Assembly: GCA_035541935.1 (NCBI GenBank)
Contig: DATKMJ010000006.1
Location: forward strand, 1-51,759
DNA length: 51,759 nt
Origin: Candidatus Binatia bacterium
GTDB lineage: Bacteria; Vulcanimicrobiota; Vulcanimicrobiia; Vulcanimicrobiales; Vulcanimicrobiaceae
Direction: 5' to 3'
Shown here: positions 24,613 to 35,606 of the stretch, in pieces
Layout of the letters: each line of letters starts with the position of its first letter
How positions within the stretch are numbered: the first letter of the stretch is position 1
Translations under genes and position numbers: made by a program
Notes under the pieces: model-generated
Databases searched by the model: none
The model's input: only the letters and a program-made list of their open reading frames with translations
Told to the model about the DNA's origin: nothing

Positions 24613-25434
24613 TTATCGGCTGCGCTCGTATTCCGCGAAGGTCATCTTGCCGCGGTTGGGAGCGATCACTTCGTCGATCGCCAGCGTTCCGTCGGGTGCG
24701 ACGTGCGCGCTGAGAATCTTGAGGTTCTCTCCGCCGACGATCGCGCGCGCGGCCGGCTGGGGCGAAAAGGCGCGCACGCGCGCGACGACGCGCTCCGCGG
24801 GCCAACGCAGATCGACGAAAAGATCGTCTTTCGCGATCGGGCGCGTCACCGACGCCTCGCCGATCTGCGGAGCACGCGGTATCGCGCCCACAGCCGCGAA
24901 TTCGAGCGCCTCTCCAAGCAGCTCCGCGCCGATCTCTGCGAGGCGGTCGTGGAGCGCGCCGTAATTCTCGCCGGGCTCGATCGCCACGCGGCGCTGCAGC
25001 ACGACATCGCCGGTGTCGAGCCCGGCATCCATCAGCATGATCGAGACGCCGGTCTCCGTCTCGCCGGCCGCGATCGCGCTCTGGATCGGCGACGCACCGC
25101 GATACTTCGGAAGCAGCGAAGGGTGCACGTTGAGCGCGCCGAGCCGCGGCAGATCGAGCAGCTCTTGCGGAAGGATGCGCCCGTACGATGCGAGCGCGAA
25201 CAGATCGAAGCGCTCGTCGGCGATCTCGCCGGCGAACGCGCGGAGGCGCTCCGGTTCGTAGACGCGCAGACCGAGTTCGAGCGCGGCGGCCTTCACCGGG
25301 CTCGGCGCGAGGCGCTGTCCCCGGCCGGCCGGGCGATCCGGTCGCGTGACGACCCCGGCGAGCTGCGTGCGCGCCGCGACGACGCGCAGGCTCGGCACCG
25401 CAAACGAACTGGTGCCGAGGAAGAGAGACCTCAC
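24613..25434 (-). CDS. fmt: Methionyl-tRNA formyltransferase
   Basis: A 273-residue protein from GTG 25434, overlapping the def stop by 4 bases (GTGA). It is short for the family (about 310) and has a reduced C-terminal tRNA-binding domain. Motifs: LFLGTSSFAVPSL at the start, ASYGRILPQELL, the catalytic Asn-His in LNVHPSLLPKYRGASPIQSA and the aspartate in GLDTGDVV. It transfers the formyl group from 10-formyl-tetrahydrofolate to initiator methionyl-tRNA. The partner deformylase is directly upstream. The dispersed repeat begins 3 bases beyond its stop codon. Confidence 0.95.
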   Translation of the reverse strand: MRSLFLGTSSFAVPSLRVVAARTQLAGVVTRPDRPAGRGQRLAPSPVKAAALELGLRVYEPERLRAFAGEIADERFDLFALASYGRILPQELLDLPRLGALNVHPSLLPKYRGASPIQSAIAAGETETGVSIMLMDAGLDTGDVVLQRRVAIEPGENYGALHDRLAEIGAELLGEALEFAAVGAIPRAPQIGEASVTRPIAKDDLFVDLRWPAERVVARVRAFSPQPAARAIVGGENLKILSAHVAPDGTLAIDEVIAPNRGKMTFAEYERSR

Positions 25435-25940
25435 GCGTCCGCCGTTTCCTTCTCCTCTTCTTCGCTCTCGGCGGAACGCAGGTTCGTCGCCCGGTCTATA
25501 TAGAGCTTGCCATCGAGATGGTCGATTTCGTGCTGGAGGCATTGCGCGAGCAGCCCCTCGCCCTCGATGCGAATCTTCTGGCCCTCGCGGTCGAGCCCGG
25601 TGACGACGGCGCGCTTGTAGCGAACGATCTCGCCGATCATCGCGGGGACGGAGAGGCACCCCTCGCGGAGCTCCACCTCCTCCTCGAGCGACTCGATCTT
25701 CGGATTGATGACGACCGTCGGCTCGTGCTCGTCGTCGTGGACGTCCATGACGAAGAGGCGCTTCGAGACGTTCACCTGCGGCGCGGCGAGGCCGACGCCC
25801 GGCGCGGCATACATCGTCTCGAACATGTCGTCTATGAGCTGCTGGAAGAGCGGATCGCGTATCTCTTTCGGGTCGACCTTCTTCGCCGTCTTTCGCAGCG
25901 TCGGGTGACCGTCGGTCAGGATCTCTCGGACGTAAGGCAT
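25431..25940 (-). CDS. def: Peptide deformylase
   Basis: A 169-residue enzyme from ATG 25940. The three family motifs are intact: GVGLAAPQV (48-56), EGCLSVP with metal ligand Cys95, and QHEIDHLDG with His137, Glu138 and His141. It removes the formyl group from the N-terminal methionine of new proteins. The C-terminus ends in an acidic tail (ESEEEEKE). No Shine-Dalgarno site is seen. Instead, a 9-base-pair hairpin (25942-25964) that ends the previous gene lies directly in front of the start. It is the first gene of the def-fmt-rsmB-fha-rodA run. Confidence 0.97.
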   Translation of the reverse strand: MPYVREILTDGHPTLRKTAKKVDPKEIRDPLFQQLIDDMFETMYAAPGVGLAAPQVNVSKRLFVMDVHDDEHEPTVVINPKIESLEEEVELREGCLSVPAMIGEIVRYKRAVVTGLDREGQKIRIEGEGLLAQCLQHEIDHLDGKLYIDRATNLRSAESEEEEKETADA

Positions 25941-25941
25941 C

Positions 25942-25964
25942 GCGGGCGGCTATTCGCCGCCCGC
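25942..25964 (-). terminator. GC hairpin between a lipoprotein gene and def
   Basis: GCGGGCGGC, loop TATTC, GCCGCCCGC form a perfect 9-base-pair stem, 5 bases after the lipoprotein stop and 1 base before the def start. There is no T run. It may be a terminator, or it may fold in the def leader. Confidence 0.45.
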
Positions 25965-25969
25965 CCGCG

Positions 25970-26458
25970 CTAGCTCTTGGTCTGGAAGGAGCTGACCAGG
26001 GTGTGCGGGGTGCAGCCCGTCCCAAGAATGTTCCAGAAGAGGCTCACCGCCTGATCCGGGCCGATGATGTAGCTCGAACCGTACGGACCCGCGAGTGCCG
26101 ACGCGTAGTAGGTCGGGTTTGCGTAACTCGGCGTCGCGAACGGCGTGGGAATCTGCGACGGGTTTACCGGCGAGAAGAGGCCCGTGTACGTCGAAGAGCC
26201 GTTCGACTGCGAGAGGAAGAAATCGTAACTGTTGCTCGGGGGCAACGCGCCCTTGGTCGCCACGTAGATGTTCGCCAACCCAGGCGGCGCCTTGCGCGTG
26301 CCCGGGATCGGATAGACGACCTCGAGCTGGTTCGGCGGGCCCGAACAATTCGTGCCCGTGCCGGGCGGTGCGCTCGGAGTGCTGTTGTAGCCGTTGCAGG
26401 CCGCGAGCACGCCGGCCCCGGTCAATAGAACGAAGAGAACGCCAATGGACTTCTGCAT
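25970..26458 (-). CDS. Small lipoprotein of unknown function
   Basis: A 162-residue protein from ATG 26458. The signal (MQKSIGVLFVLLTGAG) ends in a lipobox VLAAC, with cysteine 21 lipid-anchored. Mature sequence is rich in Pro, Ser, Asn, Gly and Tyr, without charged catalytic clusters. Two further cysteines are present (CSGPP and GCTPH). I do not recognise a family. It lies between hslU and def on the same strand; the hairpin after its stop suggests a separate transcript end. The frame is open 15 codons upstream, but the chosen start gives the complete signal peptide. Confidence 0.72.
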   Translation of the reverse strand: MQKSIGVLFVLLTGAGVLAACNGYNSTPSAPPGTGTNCSGPPNQLEVVYPIPGTRKAPPGLANIYVATKGALPPSNSYDFFLSQSNGSSTYTGLFSPVNPSQIPTPFATPSYANPTYYASALAGPYGSSYIIGPDQAVSLFWNILGTGCTPHTLVSSFQTKS

Positions 26459-26514
26459 CCACGAAACATAGGCTACGGCCCGGCCGAGACCTGCTGGGCC
26501 CAATGTGAATCCCC

Positions 26515-27944
<1,430 letters not shown>

Positions 27945-27948
<4 letters not shown>

Positions 27949-28478
27949 GGCAGGCTCTCCACCGTGATGTCGTCGTTCGTGTAGATGCAGATCTCCGCCG
28001 CGATCTCCAAACCTTTGCGAGCGATCTCGGCGGCGCCGAGCTGCGTGTTGCGCACCAGCGCGGCGGCGGCGGCCTGCGCGTAGGGCCCGCCGCTGCCGAT
28101 CGCGACGATTCCCTGGTCGGGCTCGATCACGTCGCCGGTGCCGGAGAGCAGAAAGAGGTGGTCGGCGTTCCCGACGATCATCAGCGCTTCGAGACGCCGC
28201 AGCACGCGATCTTGGCGCCAATCCTTCGCCAGCTCGACGGCGGCGCGCGTCAGGTCCTTGAACTCACCGAACTTGCTCTCGAACTTCTCGACGAGCGTGA
28301 TGCCGTCGGCCGCCGAGCCGGCAAAGCCGGCCAGCACCTTGCCGCCCGCGATCCTCCGCACTTTACGCGCGCCGTGCTTGACGATCGTCTTATCGAGCGT
28401 CACCTGACCATCGCCCGCGATCGCAAGCGTGCCGTCGCGGCGCACGGCCAATATCGTCGTTGACCTCATGCTAGCCAT
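27945..28478 (-). CDS. hslV: ATP-dependent protease peptidase subunit HslV
   Basis: I place the start at ATG 28478 ([16 protein letters not shown]), with a second ATG at 28469 that is equally possible. The N-terminal residue of the mature enzyme should be the threonine of TTILAV, the catalytic nucleophile. Downstream [16 protein letters not shown] and [18 protein letters not shown] are typical of HslV, as is the Ca/Na-site region [16 protein letters not shown]. It forms a double hexameric proteolytic chamber with HslU caps. Overlaps hslU by 4 bases. Confidence 0.96.
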
Positions 28479-28479
28479 C

Positions 28480-29802
28480 TTACCCCGAGGGCGCAAAGAG
28501 AGTTTCAACGGCCATCGAGCCGATTGCCGCGAGCGCCCGTTCGGCCATCAAGAGGCGGCGCTCGCGTTTCCCTTTCCCTTCCATCGGCGGGAACGGCGCC
28601 CACGTGACGTTCGAGGGTTGGAAGTCCGGCGTCTCCCGGTTCTGCAGGTGCGCCACCACCGCGCCGAAGGCGCTCTCCCGCGGGAAATCCACCGGCGGCA
28701 ATCCGAGCATCTCGCGCGCCGCGTGGATTCCCGTCATCGCGCCGCACGCGGCGGCCTCGACGTATCCTTCTGCGCCCGTGATCTGGCCCGCGAAATAGAT
28801 GCCCTGGCCGGCGCGAAGCCGCAACCGGGAGTCGAGCAGCCGCGGTGAGTCGATGAACGTGTTGCGGTGCATCACGCCGAGGCGCAGCCACTCCGCGTTC
28901 CCAAACCCTGGAAGTCTCCCGAAGGCCTCGCGTTGCGCGGGCCACGCGAGCCGCGTCTGAAATCCGACGAGATTGTAGGCCGTGCCCTCACGGTTCTCTT
29001 TGCGCAGCTGCACGACCGCGTACGGCATCTCGCCGGTGCGCGGGTCGCGCAAGCCCACGGGCTTGAGCGGCCCGAAGCGCAGCACGTCGTCGCCGCGATC
29101 CGCCATCTCCTCGATCGGCAGGCACCCTTCAAAGTACCGCGTCTCCTCGAATTCCTTTTTGGGATGACGATCGAGCGTCCGAAGATCGGCGAGCAGCCGC
29201 GCGTAGGCCGCCGCGTCGAGCGGCACGTTGAGATAATCGTCTCCATCCCCCTTGTCATACCGCGACTTCCGGTACATCCGCGACTCGTCGAGCGAGTCGG
29301 CGGCGACGATCGGCGAGGCCGCGTCGAAGTAGTGGAGCCGGCCCGGGCCGATCAGCGCGTCGAGGCTCTGTAAGAACTCGTCCGGCGGCAGCGGGCCGCA
29401 GGCGACGATGACTGGGCGATCGATCGGGACGGCGCGCACCTCTTCGCGCTTGACTCGGATCCGCGGCTCTTCGGATATCCGGGCCTCGACGAGCGCGGAG
29501 AAGGCCGCGCGATCGACGGCGAGCGCGCCGCCCGCGGGAACCGCGGTCGCGCGAGCGGCCGAAATAATCAGCGAGCCGATCCGCGCGAGCTCCTCTTTGA
29601 GCAAGCCGACGGCATTCTCGAGCGCGGCGCCGCGCAGCGAATTGCTGCAGACGAGCTCCGCGAGCGCTCCGGTGACGTGCGCCGGGCCGCTGCGCTCCGG
29701 GCGCATCTCGTAAAGCTCGACGTCGACGCCGCACCGGGCGGCTTGCCAGGCCGCCTCACATCCGGCGAGGCCGCCGCCGATGACGGTGAGGTGCGTTACG
29801 AT
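28480..29802 (-). CDS. trmFO: tRNA (m5U54) methyltransferase TrmFO, folate- and FAD-dependent
   Basis: About 440 residues. The FAD-binding start [18 protein letters not shown] is followed by LVCSNSLRG with the catalytic cysteine (about 52) and [13 protein letters not shown] with the second catalytic cysteine. [17 protein letters not shown] near the end completes the flavin site. It methylates U54 of tRNA using methylene-tetrahydrofolate. The start is unusual: no ATG, GTG or TTG exists in frame near the beginning of homology. The likely start is ATC at 29802, overlapping the topA stop codon, so translation would be coupled to topA. The frame is open upstream to 30147, but that part is antisense-like shadow sequence. 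Confidence 0.94.
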   Translation of the reverse strand: MVTHLTVIGGGLAGCEAAWQAARCGVDVELYEMRPERSGPAHVTGALAELVCSNSLRGAALENAVGLLKEELARIGSLIISAARATAVPAGGALAVDRAAFSALVEARISEEPRIRVKREEVRAVPIDRPVIVACGPLPPDEFLQSLDALIGPGRLHYFDAASPIVAADSLDESRMYRKSRYDKGDGDDYLNVPLDAAAYARLLADLRTLDRHPKKEFEETRYFEGCLPIEEMADRGDDVLRFGPLKPVGLRDPRTGEMPYAVVQLRKENREGTAYNLVGFQTRLAWPAQREAFGRLPGFGNAEWLRLGVMHRNTFIDSPRLLDSRLRLRAGQGIYFAGQITGAEGYVEAAACGAMTGIHAAREMLGLPPVDFPRESAFGAVVAHLQNRETPDFQPSNVTWAPFPPMEGKGKRERRLLMAERALAAIGSMAVETLFAPSG

Positions 29803-31898
29803 GGCGCTACGGGCGCGAGCGCTGCGACGTCGTGCGCGCGGTCGGCCGCGCACTCGAGATGCTGGTTTCCGCCGCGGCGGACCTTCGAGACGACGTGCGA
29901 TCCGCAGACGGGGCAACGCTCGGGAATGACGGCGTCCCAGGAGATGAAGTCGCACTTCGGATACGTGCCGCAGCCGTAAAAGACGCGCCCCTTCTTCGAG
30001 CGGCGCTCGACGATGGGTCCGCCGCATTTGGGGCAGAGCGCGCCGGTCTCCTTGACGATCGGTTTGGTCGTCTTGCACTCGGGGTAGCCCGAGCACGAGA
30101 TGAACTTGCCGAAGCGCCCGTTCTTGATCACCATCGGACGCCCGCACGTCGGACAGATCTCGTCGGTCGGTTCGTCGCGGATCTCGAGACGCGGAAGCTT
30201 CGCCTCGGCAGCCTCCAGCTCGGTCGCGAACGGCGAGTAGAAACGCCGGAGCAGTCCGACCCAGTTCTCGTGCCCCTCGGCGACCTTATCCAAGTCGCCT
30301 TCCATCTGGGCGGTGAAGTCGAGGTTGAGGATCTTCGGGAAGTGTTCGACGAGCAGATCGTTGACCGCCGCTCCGATGAAGGTCGGCATGAAGCGGCGCT
30401 CTTGCTGCGTCACGTAGCCGCGCGCCTGAATCGTCTCGACGATGGTCGAGTACGTCGACGGCCGCCCGATGCCGTTATCCTCGAGCGCTTTGACGAGCGC
30501 AGCCTCGGTATAGCGCGGCGGGGGCTCGGTGAAGTGCTGCTTCGGCTCGATCTTGCGACAATCGAGTCTCTCGCCGTCGCTCAATTCCGGCAGGCGCACG
30601 CGCCCCTTTGCGTTGCTCTCTTCTTCTTTCCCCTCGTCGTAGACGCGCGTGAAGCCGGGGAAGCGCATGATCGTGCCCGTCGCTCGGAAGCCGTACTCGC
30701 CGGCCGAGACGTCCACGATCGTCTGATCCAGCAACGCCTGCGCCATCTGCGAGGCGACGAAACGCTCCCAGATCATCGTATAGAGCCGAAGCTCCTCGCG
30801 CTTGAGGACGCCGGCTACCCGATCCGGCGTGCGCAGCACCGACGTCGGCCGGATCGCTTCGTGCGCGTCCTGGGCGCCCTCGCGAACCCGGTGACGCTGT
30901 CCGCCGTGGAACTCTTGCCCGTACGCCTCGAGGATGTACTCGCGCGCCGAATCGCGCGCTTGATCGCTGATCCGCGTCGAGTCGGTGCGCATATAGGTGA
31001 TGAGGCCGACGGTACCCTCGCTGCCGCCGAGGTCGATGCCTTCGTAGAGCGCCTGCGCGACCTGCATCACGCGGCGGACGCGCATCTTGAGCCGGCGCGA
31101 GGCCTCTTGCTGCATCGTGGAGGTCGTGAACGGGGCGGGCGGGTTGCGCCGCAGCTCCCGCCGCTTGATCGATGCGATGCGGTACTCGGCGCCGTCCAGC
31201 GCCGCGAGAATCTCCTTCGTCCGCGCTTCATTCGGAATCTCGATCTTCTCGCCGCGATGCGAGACGAGATCGGCCGAGAACCCCGGCGCTTCCGCCTCGG
31301 CTCCGGCGTTCGCCAGCAGCGCCGTGATGCTCCAGTACTCCCTGGGAACGAAGGCCTCGATCTCGCGCTCGCGGTCGACGATGAGCTTAACGGCGACCGA
31401 CTGCACGCGTCCCGCCGAGAGGCCGCTGCGCACCTTCGACCAGAGGAGCGGCGAGATCTTATAGCCGACGAGGCGATCGAGAATTCTGCGCGCCTGCTGC
31501 GCGTTGACCCGGTCCATATCGATGACGTGCGGGTGGCGCAGCGCCGCGAGCGCGGCGTCTTTCGTGATCTCGTGCAGCTCGATCCGGTGCGGATTGGGAA
31601 GCTTCAGAAGCTCGGCCAGGTGCCAAGCGATCGCCTCGCCTTCGCGGTCGGGATCGGTCGCAAGATAGACGTCCGTCGCGCTTTTGACCGCGCTGCGGAG
31701 CTCTTTGATGATGTCGCCTTTGCCTTTGATCGTAAGGTATTTCGGCATGAAATCGTGCTCGACGTCGACGCCGAGCGTGCTCTTGGGAAGGTCGCGGACG
31801 TGCCCCACCGATGCCTTCACGGTATACCGCGCCGGCAAGAACTTCTTGATCGTCCGCGCCTTGGTCGGCGACTCCACGATGATCAGGGGCTTTTTCAC
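29796..31898 (-). CDS. topA: DNA topoisomerase I
   Basis: A 700-residue type IA topoisomerase from GTG 31898 (VKKPLIIVESPTKA). The Toprim domain shows VESPTKA and ATDPDREGEAIAWHL. The active-site tyrosine lies in GLITYMRTDSTR (about 302). Three C-terminal zinc ribbons follow: CPTCG...CSGYPEC, CPKCG...CGTYPKC and CPVCG...C. It relaxes negatively supercoiled DNA. The start codon sits 7 bases after a TATACT -10 box, so the mRNA may be leaderless. trmFO follows with overlapping stop/start. Confidence 0.97.
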   Translation of the reverse strand: MKKPLIIVESPTKARTIKKFLPARYTVKASVGHVRDLPKSTLGVDVEHDFMPKYLTIKGKGDIIKELRSAVKSATDVYLATDPDREGEAIAWHLAELLKLPNPHRIELHEITKDAALAALRHPHVIDMDRVNAQQARRILDRLVGYKISPLLWSKVRSGLSAGRVQSVAVKLIVDREREIEAFVPREYWSITALLANAGAEAEAPGFSADLVSHRGEKIEIPNEARTKEILAALDGAEYRIASIKRRELRRNPPAPFTTSTMQQEASRRLKMRVRRVMQVAQALYEGIDLGGSEGTVGLITYMRTDSTRISDQARDSAREYILEAYGQEFHGGQRHRVREGAQDAHEAIRPTSVLRTPDRVAGVLKREELRLYTMIWERFVASQMAQALLDQTIVDVSAGEYGFRATGTIMRFPGFTRVYDEGKEEESNAKGRVRLPELSDGERLDCRKIEPKQHFTEPPPRYTEAALVKALEDNGIGRPSTYSTIVETIQARGYVTQQERRFMPTFIGAAVNDLLVEHFPKILNLDFTAQMEGDLDKVAEGHENWVGLLRRFYSPFATELEAAEAKLPRLEIRDEPTDEICPTCGRPMVIKNGRFGKFISCSGYPECKTTKPIVKETGALCPKCGGPIVERRSKKGRVFYGCGTYPKCDFISWDAVIPERCPVCGSHVVSKVRRGGNQHLECAADRAHDVAALAPVAPS

Positions 31899-31905
31899 GG
31901 GGCCT

Positions 31906-31935
31906 AGTATACCGCCGGGGTCAAGGCCCCGCCAA
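31906..31935 (-). promoter_or_regulatory. Putative topA promoter
   Basis: On the minus strand TTGGCG (31935-31930) and TATACT (31911-31906) are 18 bases apart. The topA GTG lies 7 bases after the -10, so the transcript would be leaderless or nearly so. Confidence 0.45.
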
Positions 31936-31973
31936 ATTCTCGGTTCGGCGCGCCGCGCGCGTGCGCGCGTAAT

Positions 31974-32002
31974 TTGCATCGTGGGATGAAATACTTTATG
32001 AT
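31974..32002 (+). promoter_or_regulatory. Promoter of the histone-like gene
   Basis: TTGCAT (31974-31979) and TATGAT (31997-32002) are spaced exactly 17 bases, a good sigma-70-type promoter. The predicted leader is about 59 bases and contains a palindrome in front of the ribosome binding site. It is back to back with the topA promoter. Confidence 0.6.
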
Positions 32003-32042
32003 GCGCTCAAAAGCGCCACGAGCGCTGTCCACTAACGCTTAT

Positions 32043-32056
32043 CGTCCCCGGGGACG
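32043..32056. promoter_or_regulatory. Perfect 14-base palindrome before the histone-like gene's ribosome binding site
   Basis: CGTCCCCGGGGACG abuts AGGAGG at 32058-32062. As DNA it could bind a dimeric regulator; as RNA it could form a hairpin next to the ribosome binding site. Which, if either, cannot be told from sequence. Confidence 0.4.
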
Positions 32057-32067
32057 AGGAGGAATGA

Positions 32068-32412
32068 ATGGACTCCAACCTGATGAACGGCGGCCCTCCG
32101 AAGCCGGAAGAGAAGCCGCGCCGGAAGGCCCGACGACGTAAAGTCGTCGCCGCCGTCGCCATTAAGAAGGCCGTGACGGCCCGCAAGAAGCGCAAGGCCG
32201 TACGCAAGGCCGTACGCAAAGTGCGCAGAGTGACGCGCAAGGTTGCGCGCAAGGTCCGTAAGGCCGTGCGTAAAGGCGCGCGCAAGGCGCGCAAGGCCGT
32301 ACGTAAAGGCGCGCGCAAGGCGCGCAAGACCGCTCGCCGGAAGACGGCCGTGAGAAAGGCCGGCGTCCGCAAGGCGGTACGCAAGAGACGGAAGGCCGCG
32401 CGCAAGAAGTAG
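32068..32412 (+). CDS. Histone H1-like Lys/Arg/Ala-rich DNA-binding protein
   Basis: A 114-residue, extremely basic protein from ATG 32068 with GAGGAGG six bases upstream. After ~20 residues it is almost wholly made of K, R, A and V in KAVRK/KARK repeats, like the C-terminal tail of eukaryotic H1 and bacterial Hc1/AlgP-type proteins. Two exact or nearly exact 33-base tandem units lie at 32263-32328, so the length may vary by recombination. It should bind and compact DNA without sequence preference. It is transcribed away from topA, has its own promoter and a strong terminator, and is therefore probably an abundant monocistronic product. The mirror-image frame on the other strand is a shadow. 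Confidence 0.9.
   Translation: MDSNLMNGGPPKPEEKPRRKARRRKVVAAVAIKKAVTARKKRKAVRKAVRKVRRVTRKVARKVRKAVRKGARKARKAVRKGARKARKTARRKTAVRKAGVRKAVRKRRKAARKK
32263..32328 (+). repeat. Two 33-base tandem units inside the histone-like gene
   Basis: The units start at 32263 and 32296 and differ at one position (GCCGTGCGT / GCCGTACGT). Each encodes AVRKGARKARK. The unit is a multiple of three, so copy-number change would keep the frame. Confidence 0.8.
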
Positions 32413-32433
32413 TTCTGCGATCGGTTTGGGAGA

Positions 32434-32459
32434 GGGGCGCTCGCTACAGCGGGCGCCCC
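32434..32459. terminator. Bidirectional terminator hairpin
   Basis: GGGGCGC-T-CGCT, loop AC, AGCG-G-GCGCCCC form a 12-position stem with one mismatch, followed by TTCACTTTAT. It lies between the convergent histone-like gene (stop 32412) and the ABC ATPase gene (stop 32466) and could serve both. Confidence 0.75.
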
Positions 32460-32465
32460 TTCACT

Positions 32466-33469
32466 TTATGTCAGCTCGGGGGCGCGGCCGCCGTGCTCCT
32501 CGACCCAATGGCATGCCGCGACGTGTCCCGGCGCGTACTCGCGCAGCGCCGGCTCCTCGACGGAGCAACGCTCGAACGCAACCGGACAGCGAGTATGGAA
32601 GCGGCAACCGGCCGGCGGATTCACCGGCGAAGGTATATCGCCGGTCAGCACGACCCGCTTGCGCCGTTGCTCGACGGCCGGGTCCGGAATGGGAATCGCC
32701 GAGAGCAGCGCCTGCGTGTAGGGGTGGAGCGGATTCTCGTAGAGGTCGTTGCGGCCGGCAGTTTCGACGATCTTGCCGACGTACATCACGGCGACGCGCG
32801 TCGAGATGTGGCGAACGACCGAAAGATCGTGAGCTATGAAGAGATAGGTCAGCTTGAACTTCGCCTGCAGGTCCTCGAGCAGGTTGATGACTTGCGCCTG
32901 AATCGAGACGTCGAGCGCCGAGACCGGCTCGTCGCAGACGATGAACTTCGGGTCGACGGCGAGGGCCCGGGCGACGCCGATGCGCTGGCGCTGTCCGCCG
33001 GAGAACTCGTGCGGATACCGGTTCGCGTGGTAGGGCTGCAAGCCGACGAGCTGGAGCAGCTCCCGTACCCGAGCGTCGGCGTCCTTTCCGCTCGCTATTG
33101 CGTGGATTCGCAGCGGCTCGGCGACGATCTCGCCGACCGTCATGCGGGGGTTGAGCGAAGCGAACGGATCCTGAAAGATGATCTGGATCGAGCGGCGCAG
33201 CCGTCGAATCTCGGTGCGGCCCATCGCGAGCACGTTGCGGCCTTCGAAGATTATCTCGCCCTTCGTCGCGACGAGCAGGCGCAACAGCAGCCGCCCGATC
33301 GTCGTCTTTCCGGAGCCCGATTCACCGACGAGCCCGAGCGTCTCGCCCTCTTCGATCGTGAAGCTGACGCCGTCGACGGCCCGCACGTCGGCGACGTGGC
33401 GCGACATCAGGCCTGCATGGATAGGGAAGTACTTGACGAGATCCTTGACGTCGACGAGCGCGCCGCCGT

Positions 33470-33473
<4 letters not shown>
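32466..33473 (-). CDS. oppF: Oligopeptide/dipeptide ABC transporter ATPase, OppF type
   Basis: A 335-residue ATPase. The start GTG 33473 overlaps the oppD stop by 4 bases; the open frame upstream is shadow. Walker [11 protein letters not shown]-loop [13 protein letters not shown], signature [15 protein letters not shown], Walker [14 protein letters not shown] and the switch histidine in [10 protein letters not shown] are all intact. The C-terminal oligopeptide-transporter extension has cysteines in [14 protein letters not shown] and AACH, which may bind an iron-sulfur cluster in this subfamily. It energises peptide (or nickel/other solute) import with OppD. No permease or binding-protein gene is adjacent. 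Confidence 0.94.
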
Positions 33474-34501
<1,028 letters not shown>

Positions 34502-34510
34502 TCGCGACTC

Positions 34511-34864
34511 CTAGATACCCGTGAGCGAGAGCACGAACGCGGCGATGACGAAGGTGACGGCGGCGACGCCGGTCCAGCGCTTGAGTTGCTCTTCGGCGCC
34601 GAGCCGCCCGCGATAGGCCGACTCGACGCGGCCGCCGATCGAACCGGTGAGCCCCTCTTGCTTCGTCGTTTGAACCGCGAGAAGCGCGATCAGCGAGATC
34701 GCTGCGATGACGAAGATGCCGGCGATCGTGTGCGTCAGCCACGGCATATGCGTGGCGAACCACGTCGTCGGCACGACTTGCGGCGGCACGGGCGGAGCGG
34801 CGAGCGGCGACGCCGACGGCAGAACCTTGGCGGCGGGCGTCGCGACGAATAAGAGCGCGTTCAT
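34511..34864 (-). CDS. secG: Preprotein translocase subunit SecG
   Basis: A 117-residue protein from ATG 34864. The two-helix SecG core is visible: IAGIFVIAAISLIALLAVQ, the conserved loop around KQEGLTGSIGG, and a second helix WTGVAAVTFVIAAFVLSL. The N-terminus is a Pro/Ala-rich extension of about 45 residues (ASPLAAPPVPPQVVPTTW), longer than usual. SecG helps SecYEG move proteins across the cytoplasmic membrane. It is divergent from the PAP2-like gene. Confidence 0.85.
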   Translation of the reverse strand: MNALLFVATPAAKVLPSASPLAAPPVPPQVVPTTWFATHMPWLTHTIAGIFVIAAISLIALLAVQTTKQEGLTGSIGGRVESAYRGRLGAEEQLKRWTGVAAVTFVIAAFVLSLTGI

Positions 34865-34916
34865 GGCGGCATCCTCTTACGACCGCCGGGCCGGTCCGGC
34901 CTGCCCGGAGCGGATT

Positions 34917-35606
34917 ATGAGGAGGCGCTGCGAAGAGGGCTGCGTGGCCGATTCGCAGAGGCCCGCCGAGCCGCGCAACGTGATCGTACCGATCAAGAAT
35001 AGGCGCGTGTGGCGCGACCTAGCCCGCATCCTCTCGACGATCTTCAACCCGTTTCTGACCGCGCTCGCGCTCTTCATCATGCTGGCCGAGATCGGCGCGA
35101 AGAGCGAGGCGGAATTCTGGCGCCTGCTCCTCGTCTCGACGTTCTTCGTCTCGATCGGGCCGATGCTCTACGTCTTCTGGCTCTACGCGACCGACCGAAT
35201 CTCCGACCTCGACATGTCCGACCGGTGCCAGCGCGAGATGGTCTTCTCGGCGTTCGTCATCTTCGACGCATGCGGAGCAGCGGCGCTCTGGATCATTCAC
35301 GCGCCCCGGTTGATGATCGCGGCGATGCTCGGCTATCTCGTCTCGACGCTCGTCGTGCAGTACATTACGCGCTACTGGAAGATCAGCACGCACGCGATCG
35401 GCATCACCGCGCCGCTCACCGCGCTTACGCTTCTCTACGGCCGCCAGCCGCTGCCGTTCATGATTCTGATCCCGATGGTCTGCTGGGCGCGCGTCTACCT
35501 CAAGGCGCACACGGTCATGCAAGTGCTCGCCGGGGTCGCGCTCGCATGCATCACGACCGCCTTCTTCTTCTCACTCTTCCACGTCGGCATGCTCTCGGCT
35601 CACTAG
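34917..35606 (+). CDS. PAP2-like membrane phosphatase superfamily protein
   Basis: About 229 residues from ATG 34917 (GGAG six bases upstream); GTG 34944 is an alternative start. Five to six transmembrane segments are visible (FLTALALFIMLAEI, TFFVSIGPMLYVFWL, MIAAMLGYLVSTLVVQYI, ITAPLTALTLLYG, VLAGVALACITTAFFFSLF). Motifs resemble PAP2 phosphatases only in part: KISTHAIG in place of PSGH, and ARVYLKAHTVMQVLAG in place of SRxxxxxHxxxD, with Gln where Asp is expected. It may be a lipid phosphatase of the PAP2-like group or an inactive relative. It converges on murI with a 4-base overlap. Confidence 0.72.
   Translation: MRRRCEEGCVADSQRPAEPRNVIVPIKNRRVWRDLARILSTIFNPFLTALALFIMLAEIGAKSEAEFWRLLLVSTFFVSIGPMLYVFWLYATDRISDLDMSDRCQREMVFSAFVIFDACGAAALWIIHAPRLMIAAMLGYLVSTLVVQYITRYWKISTHAIGITAPLTALTLLYGRQPLPFMILIPMVCWARVYLKAHTVMQVLAGVALACITTAFFFSLFHVGMLSAH

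Noticed and set aside
29832-31907. Plus-strand frame of 691 codons opposite topA
   Set aside because: Shadow of a confidently identified topA with all motifs on the minus strand.
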